64,000 nucleotides of DNA from CAJBLF01 sp041675025. GTDB lineage: Bacteria > Patescibacteriota > Gracilibacteria > Absconditabacterales > Absconditicoccaceae. Of the stretch, positions 43,415 through 54,594 are shown piece by piece (positions within the stretch are counted from its first letter, which is position 1; the number at the start of each line of letters is the position of its first letter). The notes under the pieces were generated by a model. It was not told where the DNA came from and did not search any database. It worked only from the letters and a program-made list of their open reading frames with translations. A program made the translations under genes and the position numbers. The stretch lies in contig JBAYUS010000001.1 of assembly GCA_041675025.1 (NCBI GenBank), positions 248,001 through 312,000 of the forward strand, read 5' to 3'.

Positions 43415-43436
43415 TTTTATTTTGTTTTGAAGTAGA

Positions 43437-44789
43437 ATGGTAAGCTTGGAAAATATTAAACTACCTCCACATAATATTGACGCAGAAAAAGGTACACTTG
43501 GTTGAATATTAATGGATATTGAATTAATGTATTATTATGACGGAGTATGACTTATTCCTGAAGATTTTTATCAAAAAGAACATTTTTATATCTATCAAGG
43601 TGTTAAGAAACTTTGGGCTGCTCGTAAAACTATAGATGTAGTAACTTTAGCTGATCAACTCAATAAAGATACATTTTTGGATGCTGTATGATGAACTGAT
43701 TATTTATATGAACTTTCAAGTTTCTTGTTAAGTACATCTTCTTGTCCTGAGTATGTTAAGATTGTCAAAGAAAAATCTATCCTTAGAAATATTCTTAAGA
43801 CCTCACAAAAAATCATAGGTGATGTATATGAACAAAAAGATACATTACAAGTATTACAAGATATTGAAAAAAGAGTGTTTGATCTTACACAAAACAATGT
43901 TTCAGAAAAAGTAAAATCTATTTGAGAAATATTAAATAAAAGAATAGAAGAGCATATGGATATTATGGATCATCCAGAGAAAGCTAATCTCAAAAAAGTA
44001 TTTTCTGGGTACCATGGATTGGATGAGATGTTGGGTGGATTTAAACCTGCAGAACTTATTATTCTTGCTGCTCGTCCGAGTATGGGTAAAACAGCCTTTG
44101 CCTTAAATATTCTCAAAAATATGGCGGTAGATCAGAAAAAAAATGTTGCCTTATTTTCTCTGGAAATGAGCTCAGAACAAATCGCTGATAGAATATTGTC
44201 TATGGTTTCTGGTATTCCTATGGGTAAAATTGCTAAATGACAATTAGACTCTGAAGACTTTACTGTTATGGGTGAAGCTATGGAAATACTTTCTGATACT
44301 AATATTTTTATAGATGATAAATGATCTACAACTATCCCAGAATTGAAATCAAAAATCAGAAGATTAAAAATAGAGAAGAGTGATCTTGACTTAGTTATTA
44401 TCGATTACCTTCAATTGATGAGCTGATCTAATTCATGATATTCTGGAAATAGAGTACAGGAGATTTCTGAAATCTCTAGAGGACTCAAAGAACTTGCAAG
44501 AGAACTTGAACTTCCTATCATGGCATTATCACAACTTTCTCGTGAAGTAGAAAAGAGAGTTGATAAAAAACCACAACTTTCTGACTTGAGAGAGTCTGGA
44601 GCAATTGAACAAGATGCTGATGAAGTAATTATGCTTCATAGAGAAGATTATTATGATCCCGATACAGACAAGAAAGGATTGACTGATGTATGTGTGAGGA
44701 AAAATAGAAATGGACCAGTCGGAGAATCTGAACTCTATTTTGAAAAAACAATCATGAAATTCAGTGAACTGAAATCTAGATCAGATTAA
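43437..44789 (+). CDS. dnaB: Replicative DNA helicase DnaB
   Basis: 450 residues, normal length. N-terminal domain PPHNIDAEKGTLGGILMDIE; linker helix; RecA-like core with GYHGLDEMLGGFKPAELIIL, Walker A ARPSMGKTAFALN, FSLEMSSEQIADRILS, DLVIIDYLQLMSG, LSQLSREVEKRVDKKP and SDLRESGAIEQDADEVIML, plus C-terminal VRKNRNGPVGE. It unwinds the fork as a hexamer. The start is MVSLENIKLPP. UGA-Gly codons occur in both domains. Confidence 0.96.
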
Positions 44790-44917
44790 ATATACTAAAA
44801 AACTAATTAATAATTAATAATGAATAATGAAAAATGTAGGATTTGTTCATGTATAGACTATTGTAATGCACAATAATGAACAAGAAAAATAATTTACTTT
44901 TACATTATACTTGTCGT

Positions 44918-45823
44918 ATGTTAAAGTCTATTGTTAAAAGCATTATATTTGTAAGTCTCATAGGAGTAGTTTACGGATTTACTATCCCAAACTATGAATG
45001 ATATATTACTGATACAGTAGGAATTTTTTCTGAAACAGAAAAAACTGATCTTACAAGTAAGATAGAGGAGATAGAAAAAACAACGAGTATTGAAATAGCT
45101 GTCCTAGCAGTATCAACTGTCGATGATGATATTAATCTTGCAGCAGTGGATGTTGGGAATCAATGGGGAGTGGGAAAAAAGGGTCAGGATAATGGTTTGA
45201 TTCTTTTGATAGCGGTCGATGATAGAAAATGGTCTATTCAAGTAGGATATGGTTTAGAAGGAATACTTCCCGATCTTGCTACGAAGAGGATAGGCGAGGC
45301 TCGTTTTCCACCAAACTTTAGGAATGGAAATTATTATCAAGGTGTTTTGGAAATGCTTGATGATGTCTTATTATATATCAAACAAGATCCTACTATAGTA
45401 CAAACATATTCGCAAGATATACAAACCTCTACTATTGATTTTAATCAAAAGTCTTTAGGTATTATGTTTTTTGTATTTTTTATAATAATATCAGGATTTG
45501 GACGTTGGGTTACTGTTCCTTCTATTAAGGGTAAAGATAAAAGAAAAATGAGAAAATATGGTCGATGGATATATGCTGGCGTATGACTTATACTTTCTTT
45601 ATTAGTTACTTGGGTCATCTCTGTGTTTATATTTGCTGCTATTGTATCATATCTCTTCTTACTTTTTGGAGTATTATCTTCGTTATACGGTAAAACATGA
45701 AGTGGATGAACGGGTATATGGTTTTGATGAAGTTGATGAAGTTCTTTTGGATGATGAGGGTCAAGTTTCTGATGATTTGGTGGAGGAAGTTTCGGTGGAG
45801 GAGGGTCTTCAGGTAGTTGGTAA
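44918..45823 (+). CDS. TPM-domain (YgcG-like) membrane protein with Gly-rich tail
   Basis: 301 residues. Signal peptide or anchor (about 1-20), TPM domain (TDTVGIFSETEKTDLTSKI, EIAVLAVSTV, WGVGKKGQDNGLILLIAVDD, IQVGYGLEGILPD), two transmembrane helices (about 183-200 and 223-250), then a tail almost only of Gly, Ser and Phe (FGGGG, FGGFGGGS). Ten glycines of that tail are TGA codons mixed with GGA/GGT/GGG, which is very direct support for UGA=Gly. These proteins commonly pair with LemA, as here. Confidence 0.92.
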
Positions 45824-45865
45824 TCTTATTATAATCAAATTCTTTATATTCTTTCTATTATACTT

Positions 45866-46498
45866 ATGACTATCAAAAAACTTCAAAATATCGTCAATAC
45901 ATTGAAAGATTGACTCTTATCTATATATCTATATCAAAAGGGTAATGAAAGTATCCCCGTTTTCATTGTCAATGACGTAAACTTAGTTTTCCTAAACTCC
46001 ATCAGGTCTTTCTTCGCTCGTGAAAAATTTATAATCTTGACACAAGACGACATAAATGAGGGAAATGATGTCTTCTGTCTAAAACTTTTGCATATTAAAA
46101 ACCATTCTACGCTTTTTTATGGGAACGATATATTATTTGATTTTACCATTAATATATCTGATCTTAGGTCTGCGCTTGAACTTGAAATCCGTACTAAACG
46201 CATCCAATTGAGAGAGGATTATCTCTCTCAGGACAAAGGAAGGAATTTTTTGAAACATCTTTTACCAGGAATGCAGATTTTACGAGAATGAGCATTACTA
46301 TTAAAATCTCCTGATATTATTTTACCCAAAGATATGAAAGAGTTAATTTCACTCTTTGATGTGGCTTGGTCTTGTAATAGTCAGAATTTTTACTATCTTC
46401 TAGAAGATAAAGTGGAAGATCGTAAGATTCCTACATTAATTCAGAATGTACATACATATCTTTCTGAGATATGCACTAAAGTTAATGCTATTCAATAA
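45866..46498 (+). CDS. Hypothetical protein between TPM and lemA genes
   Basis: 210 residues, soluble, alpha/beta-looking, starting MTIKKLQNIVNTLKDGLLSI. The N-terminal half has alternating strands (PVFIVNDVNLVFL, FIILTQDDI) and the C-terminal half is helical (HLLPGMQILREGALLL). No motif or helix in the membrane. It is 43 nt after the TPM gene and 25 nt before lemA, so it likely belongs to the same operon and function. Family not recognised. Confidence 0.65.
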
Positions 46499-46522
46499 TA
46501 TTTTACTTTATAATTTTTTTTC

Positions 46523-47194
46523 ATGAAAAAGACATTACTTATCGTCTTGGCTATCGTAGTTGTAGTGGTAATATTCGTTGTTGGTAAATACAATACTATA
46601 GTACAGTATGATGAAACAGTTAAAACTGCTTGGTCTCAAGTAGAAAATGTATACCAAAGAAGATTGGATCTTATCCCAAACTTAGTTAACACGGTAAAAG
46701 GTGCAGCAGCACAAGAGAGTGGGGTATTAGTTGCAGTAGTTAATGCTAGAGCAAATGCTACTAAAGTTACTGTTGATATTAAAGATGCTAAATCACTTGT
46801 AGCATTTCAAGCAGTGCAAGGGGAGGTATCATCTGCATTATCTAAATTGTTAGCTGTCGTAGAAAGTTATCCTACATTGCAATCTATCCAAGCATTCCGT
46901 GATCTTATGACACAATTGGAATGAACAGAAAATAGAATAACTGTAGAAAGAAAAAACTTCAATGATGCTGTCAATATCTTAAATATTTATATCCGCAGAT
47001 TTCCTGCAAATATGGTAGCTGCTTTGTTTGGTTTCGAAAAAGCTCAACAATTTGAATCAAAAGAATGAGCAGATATTACTCCAACAGTAGAATTTGGTAC
47101 TACAACACTATCAGCCGATACAATTCCTACAGAAGGAACTGATATAGAAACTGTTCCTGCAGAAGGTGATGCTGTTCCTGGAATTGCTGAATAA
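46523..47194 (+). CDS. lemA: LemA family protein
   Basis: 223 residues. An N-terminal transmembrane helix (VLAIVVVVVIFVVG) is followed by the LemA core: YNTIVQYDETVKTAWSQVEN, YQRRLDLIPNLVNTVKGAA, VVESYPTLQSIQAFRDLMTQ, LEGTENRITVERKNFNDAVN and YNxxIRRFPAN-type IYIRRFPANMVAALFGF. The tail is acidic with Glu/Thr/Pro. The long outside helical bundle has no known enzyme activity; it travels with TPM proteins. A terminator follows. Confidence 0.95.
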
Positions 47195-47217
47195 ATATCG
47201 TTATATTTCTGAAATAT

Positions 47218-47248
47218 AAGGTCATGACTTAGGTCTTGACCTTTTTTT
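47218..47248 (+). terminator. Terminator of the TPM-lemA operon
   Basis: AAGGTC...GACCTT hairpin followed by seven T, 24 nt past lemA. Confidence 0.8.
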
Positions 47249-47339
47249 ATATGTGATTATATAATAATTAAATAAATATGACAATATAAAAATATCTAAT
47301 TAATTGATCATGTGCTAACGAAAGGCTATATGATAATGC

Positions 47340-47655
47340 TATAATCTGTTTGTTTTTGGTAGGTATTATGATATATTATTGACGTAAACAAAAAAAACCA
47401 CCCAAACAAAAATGAGTTAAGTCAGTTGGACACTAATGAAACATTGCAATTACAAATCTCTTAGTATTCTAAAGATTTGTTCGCTAACAAAGTAACTTAC
47501 CAAAGTGAAATGTTCGCATCAACCTTTGGATATGGCATTAAAAAATTATTTGGTATATAGAATTGATAGAGTAGTATCAATTATATACACCTAATAATAA
47601 TAGGTAGCCATATCCCTAAGGTATGGCTACTTGGTTATTATCAAGTAGCTTTTTT
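47340..47655 (+). ncRNA. Candidate structured RNA ending in alternative hairpins
   Basis: No ORF of note. AAATCT...AGATTT (about 47453-47491) is one hairpin. Near the end GTAGCCATA/TATGGCTAC (about 47608-47631) overlaps the terminator stem CTACTTG/CAAGTAG with a six-T run (about 47627-47656), so the two stems exclude each other as in an attenuator. The next gene is on the other strand, so no controlled gene is evident. A weak TATAAT box lies at about 47339. Confidence 0.45.
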
Positions 47656-47685
47656 CTTTTTATAAATTATTTTCTTTAACTAGAA

Positions 47686-47715
47686 ATGGGAGTGCGTATA
47701 CGCCTCCCATTTATT
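47686..47715. terminator. Hairpin between convergent units
   Basis: ATGGGAG/CTCCCAT with an inner GCGTATACGC palindrome. It lies 15 nt past the stop of the 83-residue protein (minus) and after the candidate RNA (plus). Confidence 0.6.
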
Positions 47716-47729
47716 TGTTTGTTAATACT

Positions 47730-47981
47730 TTATTGATTCGCAAATCTTGCTTGTCGCCTTCTTTGCATTTCTTGCTTATTCACCACCAGAGCTATATTTT
47801 TCACATTTTCATGTGTCAAAATTCTTTCTGTTTTATTGTGATGGCTTTTTGGCTTAATAATAATCTTACCGTTTTGATTTATTAATTGTCCAGAAATCAC
47901 TTCTTTCGGATTTTTTACAGTTACAGTCACAACTTTGTTTGTGTTTGCTGTTACGAATGATTCAAAATTTTCTTCTTGCAT
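47730..47981 (-). CDS. Small basic hypothetical protein
   Basis: 83 residues starting MQEENFESFVTANTNKVVTV. A beta-rich middle (VTVTVKNPKEVISGQLINQN, GKIIIKPKS) and a basic helical end (KQEMQRRRQARFANQ) suggest a small Sm- or OB-like RNA- or DNA-binding fold. No UGA codon. It has its own hairpin terminator. No family assigned. Confidence 0.65.
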   Translation of the reverse strand: MQEENFESFVTANTNKVVTVTVKNPKEVISGQLINQNGKIIIKPKSHHNKTERILTHENVKNIALVVNKQEMQRRRQARFANQ

Positions 47982-48568
47982 AGTTGGTTTTTTAAAATTT
48001 TATTTTTTTGTTTATTGTGTGATATATATACTTTTTTCCTATAAAAAAGCAATATCAGTTATATTATATATGCTTTTATTATTTAAAATAGAGGAGTACT
48101 CCCCCATAAAAATACTAAAAAACCTGTAAAATACCAGTTTTAAACTGATGTTTTACCCTCTTAGGTGGCACTTAGTACTACTCATACCTGAAAATAAGGC
48201 TTAAAAAACTATCAAAAAGGGGTATTTTGATGATTTTTAGCTTTGTATGATATTTCTTGTATATTTACTATATCTATTTTTATAGATCTATATATTGAGA
48301 AATAGTAGTTCTTATATAGTAAAATTTATATTTTTTTTCAAAACAAGTTTTGTAATTCAAACTATCATATACCTTGCACAAGATATATTGTGCGAAGTCT
48401 GGAATAGTCTAAAATAAGGGAAAATCACTTTGAACTGATATTTGCATTACTTACGTTGAATGTGTATTGATTCATAATGTATAATCCAGAATATATTTTC
48501 TCTTTTTCTGAGATTGAGTTTTTTGATAGATCTATAATTGTTACTTATTTTTAGAATAATCCTCTACT
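47982..48568. other. Gene-free AT-rich stretch
   Basis: No frame with coding character on either strand, even under code 25. It holds two imperfect palindromes: GTAAAAT...CAGTTTTAAACTG...TTTTAC (48125-48155) and TTGCACAAGATATATTGTGCGAA (about 48374-48396). Nothing else recognised. Confidence 0.5.
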
Positions 48569-49219
48569 CTATCCTACAAAACAAAATCTGTCTCTTCAAT
48601 TTTTACGTTTATATCTTTTTGCCAATCATTCCTTTTCTAATCTTTCTCGTATTTTTTGTGCATTTGGATCGCTGAATAATACATCAGAATGTAATTTTAA
48701 TCATCGTGTCTGTTTACTTATCATATTCATTGTTTGAATACGCTTCTTACCATATCATTTATTTTTATAATCATCTTCTGTATCGGTGAATCATACAAAC
48801 GGCTTGTCTTTAAAAAAATCTTCATCTTTCTTTTTATATTCTATTCAGAGTCTTATCTCTCCGTGTCAAATTTTATTTCATTTCTTATCTCTCTCGAAGA
48901 GATAAATTTGTTTTTCTTTATATTTTTTATCTATTGTTTTTTCTTGTAAGGCAAAATATGTGATAAATGATGTGGGTGTTGTATGTTTAATGTATCAATA
49001 TTGTTCAAAGTTTCATTCTTTATATTCTTCGGGTAGTATATATAATCTACTATATCCTTCAAACAATACTATTACTTCTTTAGGTATATCCTCTCTTTTT
49101 ATTTCTATTATCTGTTCTTCTCAGTCTGTCAAAGTATCGAATAAAGATTTATCTTGTCTTGGAAGATCTTTTATATTATTTTTATCAGATATATTTTTGT
49201 TTATATTCGGTTTTTTCAT
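48569..49219 (-). CDS. GNAT-like acetyltransferase (putative)
   Basis: 216 residues. The C-terminal half resembles a GNAT fold: KIGHGEIRLGIEY as strands, then DDYKNKGYGKKRIQTMNMIS as the acetyl-CoA loop and helix (variant of R/Q-x-x-G-x-G), and SDPNAQKIRERLEKEGLAKRY as the N..A..y...G region. The first 90 residues are charged and unassigned. UGA-Gly is used at KNKGYG. The target is unknown; it stands alone. Confidence 0.55.
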
Positions 49220-49297
49220 ATTAAGATACTTTATAAATATATCTAAGTATACTTAAAATTTTTAAAAAAGTCAAAAAATGTAAGAAGTCCTCTCCTC

Positions 49298-50395
49298 TTA
49301 ATGTACCATACACGAATCTATGTATTCTTCTTTTTGTGAATGTATATGATTGAATGTGTATTTATTTAATTTATTATCTAAGTATCTTGATATTCCCTCA
49401 TGTGTCTTATGCATATCTATTTTGCCTAATTTTATCTGTGAACGTAACTTCTTATAATCCTTTTTATCTATTGAAAAATCTGGTTTGATAAGCAAATCAT
49501 GCTTTCCTTTATCAAAACATTCTTGGGAGCAAAATCCGAGATGCTGTTTATATGCTTTTCTGCTAGCGATAATACGGGCGTTACAAGGACTATATCTACA
49601 ATTTTCAATATAATCTGTGGGTGTGTCTGTATATATGCAGGTACCGATCTGTGTATGTGTCTTTTTATCTCAGACGGGTGTACTTACCAATCAATCAAAG
49701 GTATATAAATTACCGAGCCAATTGCCGTCATTGTGGGTATTTATATATTTAATTATCCCCCCATCTAGTGAATAAAAATTATTTACTCATTCATTTTTCA
49801 ATAATACTGAAAGTTTTTCGCATCTGATTCATCATGTACAATACATAATTACTTTTTTATTTTTGAATTTTTCTGAATATTTTTTAACCATTTCTTTCAC
49901 TTCTTTGAAATTTACAGTTTCAGAGGGAATTGCATTTTTGAAATGTCATAATTTATATTCATAACTATTTCTCATATCTAGAATTTCATAATTAGTATTT
50001 GAACTATCAACAATATTCTTAAATTCATCTATGGATATTTTTTGATAGACGTTTTTAATTTGATTTGGATCAATTTTGACTCAAAGAGAAACTATTTCGT
50101 CACGATATTTCACTATCATCTTTTCAAATGCATGTCATTTGATAGATGATGATTTGATATCAATATCTATGATATCATTAAAATATTCATTATTTGATAG
50201 AAAAGTCTTATATGCTTGTAATTGTCCATTATTACAACTTACTGTAGCAGATATTCATTCTTCTCATATATAGATTCTCCCCTTCATGCCTATATCTCTA
50301 CAGAAAATCAGATGTTTTTTGACTTCTTGTTGAGGATTTTTAATATCAACAAATTTATAAAAGGTTAATAGGGTATATTGCGTTTTTAATATCAT
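49298..50395 (-). CDS. trhO: tRNA uridine(34) hydroxylase TrhO (rhodanese family)
   Basis: 365 residues. The N-terminal acylphosphatase-like domain includes GMKGRIYIGEEGISATVS. The rhodanese domain has YEILDMRNSYEYKLGHFKNA and the active-site loop VIMYCTGGIRCEKLS with its Cys. A C-terminal Cys cluster (CRYSPCNARII, GFCSQECFD) probably binds zinc. This is the UPF0176/YceA architecture; the family makes 5-hydroxyuridine in tRNA with oxygen. Gly-Gly of the active-site loop is coded by two UGA. The C-terminus is slightly extended. Confidence 0.92.
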
Positions 50396-50532
50396 TATAT
50401 ATTTTCTAATATAAAATAGGATAAATCAGGATATATAAATCTTTATTAAATTCAATTAATTTGCTACTGAAATTTGGTAGTAAATCCGTATATATGATCA
50501 TATAAAGTTATTATCCTGTAATTAATTAAAAT

Positions 50533-51789
50533 ATGAAACATATTATAGCAATAATATGATGATGAGCTGCTTGAATAATGGCTGCTGCTGCCTTGAGTGA
50601 ATTGGAAAATATAGATGTAGAAATCCATCTTTTTGAAAAAAATAAATCGCTCTGAACGAAGGTTTTGATAAGCTGATGATGACGCTGTAATGTCACTACG
50701 GGTATTTATAAAAACAAAGAATTATTAGAACATTATCCTAGATGAGCTGAATTTTTAAAATATACTTTTTCGAAATTCTGACCAAGAAAGGTTAAAAATC
50801 GATTTGAAAATCATTGAGTAAAACTCAAAGAAGAAGTTGATTTTCGTATATTTCCCGTATCAAACAAATGATCAGATATTGTCTGAATATTTGAAGATAT
50901 ATTTATTGAAAAAAAAGTTAATCTTCATTTTAATGAAAGTGTTGTTTCTATCAAAAAGAATAAAAAAAAATTTACTTTGGTGAGCAACATCTCTTCATAT
51001 GAATTTGATAATGTGATTATAACAACATGATGAAATGCTTATTCACATACATGATCTACATGAGATGGATATACTTTTGCACAAGAATGTGGACATACTA
51101 TTACAACATTATGACCCTCATTGAGCAGCCTTCTTACCAAAGAAACTCGAACATATAAACTTTCATGATTGAGTTTTAAAAATGCAATATTGTATATCGA
51201 TGTAGATTGAAAACAATTACATGCTACTTGAGGAATGTTGCTTACACACTTTGGTATCTCATGACCAGCTACGTTTGTGGTTTCAGCATATTCGGCATTT
51301 GAAACTATCGATGAAAAACATCCCTTACAAATATTGTTTCAACCCTATTCAGATTATGATTTCAATCGACGAAATACATTTTTACTTGAAGCTATGAAAG
51401 ATCAGCCTAAGAAAGAGCTTCAAACAATAGTATGACAAAAATTTCCTAAACGTTTTGTAGAAGAATTTTTACAACATGAAAAAATAAATCCAAAACAACA
51501 TATCATTCAACTCACAAAAGCTATACGTGAAAATATAGCAAATAAATTATGAAATGGAATTCCACTTAATGCGATTTCCCGCAGACCATGAGATGAATTC
51601 GTTACTGCATGAGGAGTAGATACAAACGAAGTTAATCCTGAGACTATGGAATCCCTCCTCTGTCCATGATTATATTTTGCCTGAGAAATATTGAATATAG
51701 ACGGATTTACTTGATGATTTAATCTACAATCATCACGAGCTACAGGTATGATTGCAGGACTTTCTATTTGAAATAAAATAAAAAAGTAG
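50533..51789 (+). CDS. HI0933-family flavoprotein (aminoacetone oxidase/BaiN-like)
   Basis: 418 residues with an FAD-binding N-terminus IIGGGAAGIMAAAALSE, where four of five glycines are UGA, then LFEKNKSLGTKVLISGGGRCNVT, the family signature. The middle has TTGGNAYSHTGSTGDGYTFAQ and GPSLSSLLTKE, then GMLLTHFGISGPATFVVS. The C-terminus is AGGVDTNEVNPETMES, GLYFAGEILNIDGFTGGFNLQ. Reported members act as NAD(P)/FAD oxidoreductases, but the substrate is unknown here. Convergent with the next gene, sharing a hairpin over both stops. Confidence 0.92.
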
Positions 51790-51806
51790 GCGTTTAATGT
51801 GCCTAC
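51785..51806. terminator. Bidirectional terminator over both stop codons
   Basis: GTAGGC-GTTTAATGT-GCCTAC. Each stem half contains the stop codon of one of the two convergent genes; A/T runs lie on both sides. Confidence 0.7.
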
Positions 51807-53266
51807 TCCTCTACTGATTTTTGTAAAATTTCCATAATTTCTTTGACTGTTGGAAAGATTATATTTAGCGTTCATGTTGATTCATGTATTTCTTGTATAA
51901 GAGATGCGATTTTATTTTCTCACTCTGGAGAAAAAGGATATCAAATAAACTTTAGTCATTTACCATCAGATCATTTTATTGAAGCAAGTAGTTTATTGTG
52001 GATACATATTTGAGCATATCAACCAATTGAATCTTTAAGTGCACAATGAGTGAGACACGTAACAAGACAATCCTTCGTTTTGATTGTTATTCATTCTACA
52101 TCATCATTTTCAAGACTTTTCTTTAAATATCTTGCTGGATAGAATGCACTTGAGTTGTATGTTCCTACATCTTCTAATTTTGCATTGATTACATCATTTT
52201 TAAAATCTGGATGTGCGTTACTTTCTTCTGTAGTTAAAAATAATGATCATAATTGTACTCATGTTGCTCATAATCTACGTATTCTATCAATATCTTTTCT
52301 TGTTACTATTCATCAAGCAGCTATTACAGGTATATCAAGATTCCTATCTTTTAATAACTGTACTGTAGCAGGTACAGCGACTTCGAGTGTTGTTTCTGTG
52401 TTATTTACTTCATCTAATTTTCCTTTGATAGCTCATAAATGTCATCCTGCCTTTGAAGGATCTTCTAATGTTATTGCATCAGGACTTCTTCATTCATATT
52501 TTTTTGTAAGAATAATATTCTTATTTTCTCTATCTATACTGTAAGTGTATTCTCTATCTCATATAGTTATTGTACTAGATGCATCATTAATTGTTGCTGC
52601 TATTTTAGTTCAATCTTCTTGATAAAGCTCTCATTCTTTATTTTCTATTTTCTGACCATTTATTGTTGTTATCCCATTATTTGCTATTTTAGATTGTACT
52701 TCATATGGTTTATTCCATATATCCAAAAGAACTCTTACTCCTTTTGCTTGAGATAATATAGGAATCAATGCTACATCAGGATATTCAGTAGTAAGTTTAT
52801 GTAAGTCTTTTGGTAATCCTGCTCCAGATACAATTCCATCTGCCCCACCTTCACATGCTGCCTTTACACAAGCATCATAATCTTTGGAAGCAACCATTAT
52901 ATTTACAAATATTTTTCCGTTTCATTGGGATATTTCTTTGGCTTTTGCTATTTCTTTTTTGATACATAAAATATTAGCTTCTACTGAAATAAGTCTATGA
53001 TCTTCTGCTGATAATTTACCATTTAGTGAGTTTTTTACTGCTTGTTTTAATAAATCTGCTCGATATTTTCTATATAAGGCTGTTTTATGAATAGCTCATG
53101 CACTTAGTGTTCATATTCATCATTCACGTGCAACCGCTCAAGCAAGTTCTGCAGTAGACACTCCTATTCCCATTCATCATTGAACAATAGGTAATACTAA
53201 TCTGTGTTTTCAGATTTTTAGTCCCGATAATGATGTATTTTCTATTGTTTTTTCCGTTTTTTCCAT
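51803..53266 (-). CDS. Nitronate monooxygenase-like flavoprotein with insertion
   Basis: 487 residues; TIM-barrel FMN enzyme. Visible: LVLPIVQGGMGIGVSTAELAGAVAREGGIG, VNIMVASKDYDACVKAACEGGADGIVSGAG, SQAKGVRVLL, PSKAGGHLGAIKG, VIAAGGIVTRKDIDRI and GVQLGSLFLTTEES. Typical members have 310-360 residues. Here an extra region of 70 or so residues (from about 210) with beta-strand character (TTINGQKIENKEG, STITIGDREYTYSI) sits before the substrate loop, and the C-terminus is extended with a Cys-rich CLVTCLTHC motif. The substrate is unknown. Confidence 0.88.
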
Positions 53267-53345
53267 TGCAAATATATAAGGATTTTAATTTTTTCTTCAA
53301 GTCAATATGTTATATACTTTATAAGTAAATATAGATTTGTATTGC

Positions 53346-54464
53346 TTATGAAGAAACCTTTATTCATACGGTTTTTTCTAGTTGATCTATCATAATACTT
53401 GCATATGATCATCATGGTAGAGTAAAATTAAGAAGAATATCATCTCATTGAAAATGGACACTAACTTTTTGAGGGAATACCCAAATCGGTCTTCTAATTC
53501 AGAATATTTTATATTGTATACAGAGTTTTAAAGTTTTTTCATTTATGTTATTTTTGTCTAGTAATCATTTCTCTTTATTTCCTGCTGCACTTTCTTTGGG
53601 TGCTAGTAAAAGGTTATATCATGGTACTGGTCATGTGATTACCATAGTCTCTTTATTGAATGGAACCTCTTCTTTTGTGATATTTGGATAATGAAAAAAT
53701 TGTTCATTTTTTTTACTATCATCAAAAAACTTTACTGTATCTGTCTTGGCTTGATATATTCAGAATATATTTTTTTTGTAATTTTCTGTGTCTATTATAA
53801 GATCACCATCCAAAATCTGTAATCATTTTTTTGTTCTGGAATTGACATATTCGTTAAAAATCTTGCTTCCGTAGGACTGTATCTTGAAAATTATATCTTT
53901 TTTATCTCTGATTTTTGATTTTCATTGTAAGAGATCACTCCCCTGTTTTGGATTTATTCCACTTACACCAAATCTTTGGCTTCAGAATAAATTAGGAAAT
54001 CATTTTTTAAATAAACTGAGAATTTTTTTATTTGAAATATCTCTTTCTTTTACACTAAGATTTTTATTCGCTCTTAATTTTATATAAAAACCATTTTTGA
54101 TAGGTACGGTCATCCCTATTGGATCTGTATGCCATCCTGTTTTTAATACTGTAGCTACTTCTGATATAGTATCTGTAAATCCTCTTTCTCATCAAATCTT
54201 TTTGAGTGCACTTCTGTATATACATATTCGCTGTCTTGTTATAGCTTTTTTATCTTTGAGTCCTGCTATTCAAAGCGTTAGTCTTGGAATATTACGCACA
54301 GAACATATATGATTTACCACATCCATAGTATTTAGATTTCTTTTTTCAAATAAGACAAAAAATACATCTCATTTTCCAGATAAGATAAATGGTAATTCTT
54401 CTGTCACTACGAAATCTTGTGACTTTAATTTAAATGAAAATAATCTGTCATCTATAACATTCAT
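53346..54464 (-). CDS. truD: tRNA pseudouridine synthase D (TruD)
   Basis: 372 residues; makes pseudouridine 13 in tRNA. DFVVTEELPF, the catalytic Asp motif IAGLKDKKAITRQ, GFYIKLRANKN, FPNLFGSQRFGVSGINP (with the F.N..G.QRFG signature), the inserted domain, PVPGYNLLLAPKESAAG and a C-terminal RRPIWVFPQ...FTLPGGSYASIMIDQL are all present. Conserved glycines, including that of AGLKDK, appear as GGA or UGA. It ends near the nitronate monooxygenase gene start, 80 nt away on the same strand. Confidence 0.94.
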
Positions 54465-54594
54465 TGTTTATTATTATCTAGTAAAGTATGACTTTTTGAA
54501 AAAAAGTAAATACTCGTAAATTTGCAAAAAAACTAGTTTTGAATATACTTATTTGGTAGAAATATACAAGTATTTATACTTCTCTACACCCTCT

